DNA of 64,000 nucleotides. Origin: Leucaena leucocephala (Eukaryota > Streptophyta > Magnoliopsida > Fabales > Fabaceae). The position numbers and the translations under genes were made by a program. The notes beneath the pieces are model-generated. The model did not search any database. It was not told where the DNA came from and was given only the letters and a program-made list of their open reading frames with translations. Positions 47,601 through 57,600 of this stretch are shown here, piece after piece; the stretch's first letter is position 1, and each line of letters starts with the position of its first letter. The stretch lies in NCBI GenBank assembly GCA_037074615.1, contig CM073532.1, positions 11,167,501 to 11,231,500 of the forward strand, given 5' to 3'.

Positions 47601-48130
47601 TATATTTATCTATTGTGTTGGTATTGTATGTTGTAATTTTATTGGCAAAATTAAGTTCTTGCAGGTACACAATGTATAATAAAATTAAAATTTGAGTAGA
47701 TAAGGTAGGGAAAAGTGTGTTGATAATTCAATATATCTAGAAAATATGTTAGATAAATATATGATGACAATGCATCATGCATGGTTCAACTAAAAGAAAT
47801 ATATGTTCAAAAAGTATTGCAAATGATCCACTTGAGAAAATAGTACACTCTATTGAGAAAGTGACATTGTAAAGCAAATGTTATCATCAGGGGATAAAAA
47901 TGATGTGGTAATAAGGAGAAGTAAATATGATATTATCATCGGGGGGAGTAAACATTATGCTGTACTCTTTTTCCCTTAACTAAGGTTTTATCCCACTGGG
48001 TTTTCCTAGTAAGGTTTTTAATGGGGTAGCTTCAATATATATTGTGTACTCTTTTTTCTTTACTAGGATTTTGTCCCACTGGATTTTTTTTAGTAAGGTT
48101 TTAATGAGACACAATACTTGTCATGAACAT

Positions 48131-48141
48131 CCAAGGGGGAA
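48131..48141 (+). other. Polypurine tract of the second copia element
   Basis: CCAAGGGGGAA lies directly before the 3' LTR (48142). CAAGGGGGA adjoining an LTR is a common plus-strand primer in plant copia elements. Confidence 0.85.
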
Positions 48142-48485
48142 TATTATAAATATTATATGTATATGTGGATGTTCATAACCCTTAGCTCTTGGGATTTTTC
48201 TTAGGATTTCATCTTCTCTTAATGTCACAAACCCATAATCTCCCTAATGAATAACTAGAGAAGAGTTTCTTATTGTTAATGTCATTACATTCATCTTTAT
48301 TCCTTTGTAACATTATGTTTAGTCTTTAATAGTTTTGGCTTATAAATAGAGGCTATATACAAGGCATTTGTACAAGTATGAATATACAAGTGAACGAAAA
48401 ATACTCTCTTATCTTCTCTCTCAATCTCTTGTCTTGTTATTTATTTCTTCTCTAGCTTCTTCATTTTTTTCTCTTTTTTATAACA
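48142..48485 (+). repeat. 3' LTR of the second copia element
   Basis: 344 bp, closely similar to 40156-40497 with the same TA start and CA end; TATAAATA at 48341-48348. It is followed by the TTAAC target duplication. Confidence 0.9.
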
Positions 48486-48490
48486 TTAAC

Positions 48491-48842
48491 TATATTAAAG
48501 TGAATAAGTTAGCCGATACGTCAATTTAATCCATATTTATTTATTATTGAAATTTTTTATGATTCAATGATTAAAATATAATGCACAAGAAAAAATTCCT
48601 GATAAATAGTGATGTTATGAAAAGAAAATTTTAATAAAGAGACAAACAAATAAAACTTTATATTTAAAATAAACCAAAAGTCTCAAAAGACCTTGTATTT
48701 TGGAAGGGAGGGAGTATTATATAGGATTACTGATTTCCTAAAGAAAAAAATTAACATTTAATGAGTGACTATAAAAGAACCTTTCTTATTACATTTCTTT
48801 CTCAACTTTGATGTCCTGCTCACTGATGACAATTTATTTCAT
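48491..48842. other. Intergenic; possible right end of a Stowaway-like MITE
   Basis: No gene. GGAAGGGAGGGAGTA at about 48702-48716 resembles the right end of Stowaway elements (GGGAGTA), but its left partner was not found, so at best this is a partial element interrupted by the copia insertion. Confidence 0.3.
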
Positions 48843-51620
48843 CTTTAGTTTCTCTGCTTAGACTATGAACTCTATTAAACCCTTTTGGTATTATGAACAT
48901 ATGCTGAAGGAAAAGAAAAATGACATCTTTTTCCTTTTGGTTAAGCCGTTTGGTACATTGAGAAGCTCTAATGTGATACCCATTATCCGTGAGTTCAACT
49001 AGCGAAAGGGTGAGACATGCAACCATTTGGAGTGTGTTCGAATCCTAGAGAATACCACTTTGTTGTAGTTCTAGTAGCGGCACTTGGGGAAGTATCCTAG
49101 CTCCTGGGTGCCTAGATTTACGCCTGAGGATAGTAGACGGCTCGCCCTGCCCGACATTGGTATCGCCTAGGAGGAAGGGAGATTTCGCCCTACCCTTTTC
49201 TAAAAAAATTGTAACAAAAAAAAAACAAAGAAGCTCTAATGTGTTTGAATTAGTGCAGAGAAGTGATTTTTTTTTCCAATCTGAATTTTGTAAAAAAGAG
49301 ATTAGGTAAAAATTAGATAGTATAATATGATTTATGTTTAGATTAGTTTTTGTAAAAAAATTAGTTGGACAAAAACTTATTTGAATGAAGACTCAAAATA
49401 GAGGAAAAAAGAAATCAAGATGAAGAAGCCAGAAGTCAAAAGCTACAAAAAATAATTTCATACTAGAAGCCTATTTAGATCTAAAAGTCAGGGTGTAAAA
49501 ATAATAACCAAACATCAATATTAACAATAAAATAACATATTGATTTGAAGTTAATTTAATGGCCCAAACGCCTTCATCTGTCCGTGTTCAAGAAACCCTC
49601 TTCATCTTCTTGCTTCTAAGTATTTTACTTTTCTTTTTATTTAATTCATTTTTCTCTTTCGTTTGAATACCAAACATGCACACGGTCAAAATATTTCCCT
49701 TTGTTTCTTTCCCTTCCCTTCGTTTACGTGAAAATATGCTGCATTTTAAAGGTTTTATTGAGAATATATATTTATATATATATATAATTTGAGACTTAGG
49801 CATATTTCTAGGAAGGTATTTTACTCTCTCCCATACTTTGATTAATAGTTAATGTCAGTCATGTCGATTAAATCATAAAATATCCAAAAGTCTTCACACA
49901 TCTACAACCATCTTAAGTACAAGGAAATGGCCGACAAATTTCAATTTTCTCACTAGCAAGGGAATCACATTACAAGATAATCTAGCTGCTAAAAATAATA
50001 CAGATTCATCGTATGCTTTTATAGGTTTTGGACATACAAATTCTTTTTAGTCCTTCTCATTTATGGACAAGGGACACAAGTAACGCTGCTGCAGAAATTC
50101 TGGAATTCGACTATCTCCAACCAATAAGCTCCAAAAGGCTCAACAATCTGAAGAATCATAGCTTTCATTCACTTTCCAATCCATCAAATTCGACCAAGCA
50201 TTGAAACTACAATACTGCAGCAACTTTTGCTTTCAATCCATCAAATTGAACGTTTCCAACTGGTGGCAACTTATGACTTAGAATTCCCATCTTCACTGGG
50301 TAGGCCAAATATTCGAAGATTACGGTCCATTGATCCGACTGCTACATATTTAGCATCTGGACCAAATTTAACACAAGTGGCTTTCCCTGTGAAAGAATTT
50401 ACATGTGTGAATCTTAGTAACTATAGAACATGATACACTGGTTAAGAGAAAAGAATGAAGGAGAAATAGACAAGGGGAAAAAACAAAAAAAGCAACCTGT
50501 TCCAGACAAATCAGGGAAAGTTTTAATACAGTTCCATTCAGATTTCACGTTTGCAACTTGGTAAATCCTGCACAAGTAACCAGCCACCGCAAATAAGTCT
50601 AACAAAAGATAAAATTAACAGAAAGTGTTTAGCATAATGAAGGGGATGCAAAAGCTGGTCTTAGCCCCATTAAGCAGATCAGAGGCATTGCAAATTTAAC
50701 AGGGCCATTTTCAGGTTTTTCCCCATTCTATAACATGAGATCATTGCATGGCCAGAATTCAATCTCAAGTTAACTTTTAATCCAAGACTCCAACTTGTGA
50801 TTTTTAGAATTTGTTTTCAATATTTTTCTATGGGTTTTACTTCTAAATATTTCAGGCTTTTAGAGTGCAAAATACTTTTATGGTCATTATAGTTAAATGA
50901 TGTCATTAGCCCCTAGGTTGACTTTGAATCAAGTATAAACACTCCTCTATAATTAACAACTGGAGGTTAGTTCTCGAGGGAGAATCCCATATGTCCTAAT
51001 ACTCTTAACTCTAGAAATTCCAGTGATCAGTCTTCCTATATATATATATATACACTTAAAAACTCTTAACAGCATGAGTCAGTTTTCAATTTTTGAGCAA
51101 TGCACAGGACCTACACCATTTATTGCTATGACTATACATGCATGTGATGCTAATTAGTTATGATCAACAGAACTATATTTTCATGAAGATGAGCATGATA
51201 ATGCTTCTATTTATGTAGTAATGAAAAACGTAAAGAAAATACTAGATGCATGATAACCTTCAATAGATGCGGAAAAGAAACCAAAAACTCATCAAGATCC
51301 CAATGACGAAAAATGATCTAAAGACATGATAATAGAAATTATTAGATTTGGTTAGTTTTGAATCGGATAACCCATGTAATGCCATAATCCCATGTAATTC
51401 CAAACAATAGATCCTGATGGTTCTCTTCAAAATGGTGGGTAAAAACGCCACCCCCGTGGGGCCCGGGGGGCATTGTTGAATAAGTATTAGACTGCCCTGG
51501 AATCAACCGTAGATTTCGAATTTGCAACATATATTTTAAGTTTAATGAATTAGTTTTATATTCTCATGACAGGTTTACATAAACAAGAAAACTTTGTGCT
51601 AGATATAAATTAAGTTTGTT
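48843..51620 (-). repeat. PRP19 3' end segment duplicated at 29268-30915
   Basis: This segment holds PRP19 3' flank, exons 17-18 and much of intron 16. It is the fuller member of the duplication; the other copy lacks 49996-50775. This copy carries a SINE (48976-49228) at a site that is empty in the other copy (about 29382). The part at about 51255-51480 does not align with 30420-30720, so one copy has a replacement there. Confidence 0.8.
48976..49228 (+). mobile_element. tRNA-derived SINE with 15-bp target duplications
   Basis: 253 bp flanked by perfect copies of AGAAGCTCTAATGTG (48961-48975 and 49229-49243). The 5' part has tRNA-like promoter boxes: an A-box-like CTAGCGAAAGGG (about 48999) and a B-box GTTCGAATCC (49037-49046). 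It ends in an A-rich tail (AACAAAAAAAAAACAA). Long target duplications, Pol III boxes and an A-tail define a SINE. The duplicate segment near 29382 lacks it. Confidence 0.9.
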
Positions 51621-54600
51621 TGATTGCCTATCAAGGTAACTCGTATTCCTATCTATCTTAGGATACAACCTTTATTATTGAATTATAATTAGAGTATTTT
51701 GTTTAATTATGGGCTTGATCTCATTCAGTCATTAGACTCCAACAGCAGTTGGAAAGTTAGTAGAGGTGGGTGGGTATCTAGTAAAAGCGGACTTTGTAAG
51801 AAAGGGAGGGTTTCAGGGAAGGAAGTCTTCAGGACAGGTGATGTCTCCAAAGCCAACGGTTGTTGTAACCTTGTGCTAGCGTTTACCTTCTTTGTGTTAA
51901 TCTTCTTTATAAGTGTTCTTAACTGTATAACCGAGCATCTTCATGCCTATCAGCAGTGTCATTTATACCATCTATCATATGATATTTCAGCAAAGAAATC
52001 CTTTCATTTGATGTGCTGTGTTTCTGTTTGTATTTCCTTAGTTGTCAGTAAATTATATTTACGGGTATCCATAATAGTATTTTGTGTACTTCGAGATATC
52101 TGCATCAGCTTCCATGTTGTGACTATTGTTGAAGGAAATAATAGGATAGATTATATAGTATGAATTTCAGCACCCATTTTCTCACTTCTCCTTTTTCAGT
52201 CCACATTAGCAAAGTATCCTATCAACTACAAACAGCAGTTTTCCAAAATAACCAACATATCCACCAGTCACATACGAGCAATCACTTACCTAACATCAGA
52301 TCCTGCAACTCCAAGGTAGGAACCGCTATGGTCGAATTCCACTGTAAAGTTCCAGACAATTACACGTTTTCAAAATATGTATAACTTAATTAATGTACAT
52401 ATATACCCATAAAAAAGGAGTGCTATGATGAAAATTAATACCCGAATTTGTTGGAGTGTCTAGATCATATGGAGCAAAAGTCCGGAAGTTTTTCAGTTTA
52501 CGAAGATCCCATAGTTTTACACCATCATGGGCTGCAGTCTGTCAAATTTAGGAGTATAATAAGAACACTATGAATAACCCATCCTTCGTTTTCTTTTTAT
52601 GTTATGTCACATACCGCAAGGAAGTAACCATTCTCAGAAAAGGATATAGCGGTCACTGCCCCTACATGTCCATCAAACCTAGCAACATTTGCCTACAACA
52701 TAAAAGAAATAAATATATAAAGAAATTATCAACCAAGGACGTTGCAAATATCAATATTAGAATATAAGAAACAAGACTACATACCTGACTTTTTACATCC
52801 CAGATCTTAACAAGAGCTTCCGCCGTGCCAGTTCCGAGAATGAGACCATCAGGATGAAAAGCTGCAGAAGTATAGCCTCCAGAAGATCCAGAAGAGTCTG
52901 AAACCTGCAAAATTCATCATGAAATGTGATGAGTCCTTGTAATTCTGACAGGAGAGAGGAAGGGAGGCAAAGAGAGAAAGATAGAGGAAGGAGAGATACA
53001 GAGAAAGAGATATGAGAGAGGGGGGGGGAGAAACAGGGGAATCGCATTTCCATTAACCAAAAGCCTGATTACAATTAGACCCTAAGCATCAATTTATAGC
53101 CATTAGCTACTAATAGTCATCTCCACTAACTACCCCAACTAAATCCTAACTAACTCCTCTTTTTATACAATTCCATAAGATGTCTTTCTAGTTCAACATA
53201 TAAAGAAATTCAGAAAATAAAGTCTTCAGAAAACCCAACCACATCTATAGAGAGCTTTATAGCGATAAAGAAAATAATAATAAATGAGCTAATCTTGCAC
53301 ATTAGACTACAAGACCTCAAATATCATGCCTAATTCATATCAATATCTTTGTGTGATTATCCTTAGCGTTACTCAGAGATTAAAATCTTGCACGTCTTGC
53401 CTTTATTGCCTGTCTGTAAAACTGACCATACCTGATTCAGACATGTCCCTGAAGAAATTTCATAAAAGCACCATGTGCTGTCAAGGGAAGCAGTGACAAA
53501 GTAGTTGTTAGTAGCATGGACAGTGACTGCTTGCACCTGAAAAATGGAAAAGGCATGTCATTGTTACATTGCATAGCAGCTAAATGAGACAACCATAATG
53601 AAAAGGAAATCATAAAATCCTGGATTTGAAAGAACCTCAGGTGCAGAACAGTATGAAGTCCATGTACATGAGCAGAGAACATGTAAACTTCATATGCAGC
53701 AAATTTTCATCAATTTTTTCATCTTTAGAAACAACTTTTTCAATAATTCATAGTGATTAGTGTTGCTATTTATCAAACTAAATAAAATTCCTCAACTGAA
53801 GAGACAGAATGCCCCACAGACTCGTGAAAATTGATTAACAAAGCAAGAAAAACGGAAACCAATACTCAGGCAAAATAAAAAGCTGGACAACAAATCCTAG
53901 CTTAAATATGTGAACTAATAGTTACAGGGCAATAAATATGGCCATTAAATGATGAGACGCAAACAATTTAAAATGCTATGGGTTGTGATTTACTGCAATG
54001 AATTTCATTCACCTCGGCTGTGTGATCCTTCAATACATGTCTGCAGATGTAGTTACCATCATCTGAGCTTTGCCACAAACGAACTGTCTGCAATATGAAT
54101 TATATATCAGAATTCTTCAACAATATGGAAGACGATCAATAAGAAAACAAAGTGATAACAGAATTGCACTCTCAGGTGAAACTTGCATTCAACTACTTAA
54201 TTTATTTATTTCATGAAGTTCTTAGAGCGTAAGAGCAAGCTGCAAAGAGAATACAGAATAAACAAACACTAAGAAAGAAGTATATCTTGAAAACACTTGG
54301 GGGGGAAAACACAATAACGCTACAACAACAAGCTTTATCCCACTAGGTGGAGTTGGCTACATGAATTGCACAATGCTATTGTGCACTCCCCAAGCAAAAG
54401 AGCACTAATCTACTTAATAATGCAGTAGTAGTAACTATGCATACCTTAGAAAATATTTGGAGACACAACCATTCTCCATCTTTAAAATCAATTCATAATC
54501 ACAATTGTAAGTTGTATATATACCCTTTTAATTTATAGAAAGCAACTGATGGTTAGGAAATGTCTACTAGAAAAAATCCAAAGCTAATAAAACCTACTAC

Positions 54601-57600
54601 GGAGTGAAAAACAGAGAATGGATTAATGCAACACAATCTTGATTGTTATGTTGAGCCAAAACTTTAAGTGCTAGGAGAAAAGAAATGGTCAATGTAGATG
54701 AAGATCAACGTCTTGCCTAGCATGGTCAATACCAGGGTAGGGATGAGAAAGATCAGGGAAGAATTTGCATAGAACATAGAATACAAACAAGTCATTAATT
54801 AGGAAAGAACAGAAATTTACCTTGTCTGCTGAACCAGTTATAAACTGATCGCCCTGAGCTACAAATTTCACACTTGTAACCTAAAAAATATGTTCAATCA
54901 GCTGAATGATGTTTCGGAAAAAACAATGCAAGCAATTTTTTTTGGGGGTGTGTGGGGTGGGGAAGGGAAACCTTTTTTGAGTGACCACTGAGTGTGGATA
55001 ATATCTGCCCTGATGGCCGGTCAAAAATCACAGCATTTGTATCTAGCCCTCCAGTGGCAATTAAATCCTGTTAACCAGGCAAGGAATAATCATTTATCGG
55101 TACCCAATAATTGTAAAGTTTAACAAATGCTCAAGAGGTCTAGAAAACACCCTATGCAGGTTATTCAAAAGTTACAAATGGTCATGCCAAGGAAATTAAT
55201 AAGTAAACAGTGTCAGTTAGAGAAAGGATATGCTCAAGATAACACAATAAAAGATTACACGAATAAAAAAACAAATTTCATCTTTTGAATGGCAGCCCAG
55301 CGCTGGAAGCATAACTATTCTCCTTCACTAATTAAAATCAGGGTGCTATATGACTTAAATAGCCAAGTACGACCCTTTGTGAAAATTATGTGCAAGAGTA
55401 TTTGTGATTGAATGCCATACCTTAGAATAAAGGATATCCATAGATACAATGCCTGGTTTGCTCGTTTTGTGAACGGGATGACTGGATATCTGGGTATATC
55501 CCTCTAAAGCCTCAACAGGAGCCAAAGTTGCAGGAATCTGAATAAACGAGAAAAAAATATATAATAAATAAGTGCATACAGCCAACTCAAAATCAGAATG
55601 TCAAGAAAATTACGTGACTTGCACAAGAAAAGGTCAAAATTTACTCTAATTTCACTAGATGATAGCTATTAGAAGCACACTACTATTACTTCAATTTAGT
55701 TCAATAAGCAAGTCAAAAAAAGAAAAAAAGATCACTGGATCAAGATAAGCCCAAACACTTTAATCAAGCAGAGGCGAGACCATAAAAAAGAAAACAAGAC
55801 TGCAAAAGTCGAGAAAGTATGGGAAATTCAATGCTGAATGAATTTTTATATTAGCATACCTGCCGCTTTTTCCTCTGCTGCGACAGAGATGCATTACACT
55901 CAGTCAGCTCATCAATTATGGCACTAGTGATTCCAGTATGTAATTTCTTCCCACCAGGGGCCTGTTCTTCATCTTCAGCAGCTAAAACACAAGCATGCTT
56001 CAAATTAATATTGCCGACACTAAAAAACTTAATTACCACAGGTATCATCTCTACAGTAGTTTCACAGTAAACTATTAAAAGTAAAAAGACGCGATGTTAT
56101 GAAAACAGAACTGGTCATTGAATGAGTCAAAGCACTAGTTCAAAATTCAATGGTTGGACCATGGTCAAACTATGGTTGAACCAATCATATTTAAATTAAT
56201 ATAATTTTAACTTATTGGTATATATTAATTAGAAAATTATATATATAAAAAAAACTAGCATTAATATATTTCATCATTCAAATTCAAGTAAAACTAATGA
56301 ATAATCAATTATCATGATATTAATTAAGGTCAAAATCATTAAATTCATTTTTTATAAACAAAAGTTTGGATGAGTTGGGTCTTGGGGGCTCACAAGGCCA
56401 GAGCATGCCTTTGTGCTCAAAGAGCATTTAAAAGGTATATAGAGATTACCCATCAAGAAAGTGCTTACTTGAACCCACGACCTTGTGGGTATGGACTAAA
56501 CCCTTACCCTTAAATTCATTAAATTAGTTTGTATTAATACTTAGAAACATATACGTCTATGATATCAGGTAAGAAAGATTTGTTTGTAGAATCTACACGT
56601 GTGTTGATGATGTTGTGGGAAGCTAATATAGTCTAGTCCTTTTATTTCGTTCTTTTTCTTTTGGATAAAACAAGAAAAAAATGAAGCAAGTTTAAACCAA
56701 AAAATGAATGAAACTTTGCACGCTTAATTTTGGCAAAGAAGCTCATCATAGGCCTTTGCAGTCACTCCAAATTCATTTGCCTAAGGGAGCACATTCATAA
56801 TCATCAAACACTTTTAAGACGCATATTAAAACTAGATTAGAAGGATGACATCAAATCTTTTGGAAAAAAATATAGGTAAATTTTGGAATCACAAAGATGT
56901 GTCTTTTCATAAAAAAACAAGTTCAAGAAATAAGCAAAATAAATGAGCAAAGGTAGAGGGCAAAAGATGCAAGGCAAGGAAAAGGATGGGAACTATGTCC
57001 CCGCATTGTGCGAACCATGCCATTATGTGTCCATGCAACTCAATATAAAGGAGGGGGTAACATCTTGAGTGGCACAATTTGGCTGAGCTGTCTAAATAAT
57101 GGATGCGTTTATGACCCATTAGTCCTAAATTTTATTTTTGTAGCTTGAAACTTTTTAAATTTTTTAAGTTGACAGGTTTTCGCTAGCAGTCCTTTTTTCA
57201 ACCAATTCACCAATTGTTAACCGGTTTTGCTGGTCTTTGACCAATTTCACAAGCGGCCAGTTATGTGCCTCTTCCAGGCCAGTCTTATGCTGGTCCATTC
57301 TGATTTTCTTAACATGGAAAAAATATAAATAAAGAGGAACAAGAAAAATTGACCAAAAAAAGCATAAATACCTCTTTTCCCATTGCTCAGAGCAACAGCA
57401 TTTGATGTCATTGTATTTTGCGTGGAAACAGGGAACTGCCTTTCTGCTTGTGCAAGTAATGACCTTGCTTCATCCCTTTCCTTTTTAAGCCTTGCAATCA
57501 CTCGGCAAGCAGCATCATGCTATATATTAAACAAATTAAATGCAATTCTGGCATTGCAAATACAGTAGCTAAAACTAATTCTTAAACTTTACATTCAAAA

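Larger units (their letters stand above)
40156..48485 (+). mobile_element. Second Ty1-copia element with both LTRs, hosting two nested insertions
   Basis: The LTRs are 40156-40497 and 48142-48485, very similar to each other. The flanks carry the perfect 5-bp duplication TTAAC (40151-40155 and 48486-48490). A primer site follows the 5' LTR, and a purine tract precedes the 3' LTR. Without the CACTA element (41175-42727) and the solo LTR (44237-46162) it would be about 4.85 kb. A decayed copia pol is readable at 46330-47600. The sequence before the 3' LTR contains two repeats of a TTTTATCCCACTGGGTTTT-like block (47980 and 48071), commonly seen in this type of copia element. Confidence 0.9.

Noticed and set aside
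49037..49046. tRNA gene suggested by GTTCGAATCC
   Set aside because: No cloverleaf can be formed, and the sequence lies in a SINE with target duplications and an A-tail.
51699..52163. 154-codon plus-strand ORF
   Set aside because: It lies antisense within PRP19 intron 16, has a hydrophobic stretch but no recognisable domain, and shows no splice or promoter support.
54090..54820. Extra PRP19 exon in intron 10
   Set aside because: The WD40 frame joins exons 10 and 11 without gap, and the length matches orthologues, so no additional exon is needed.
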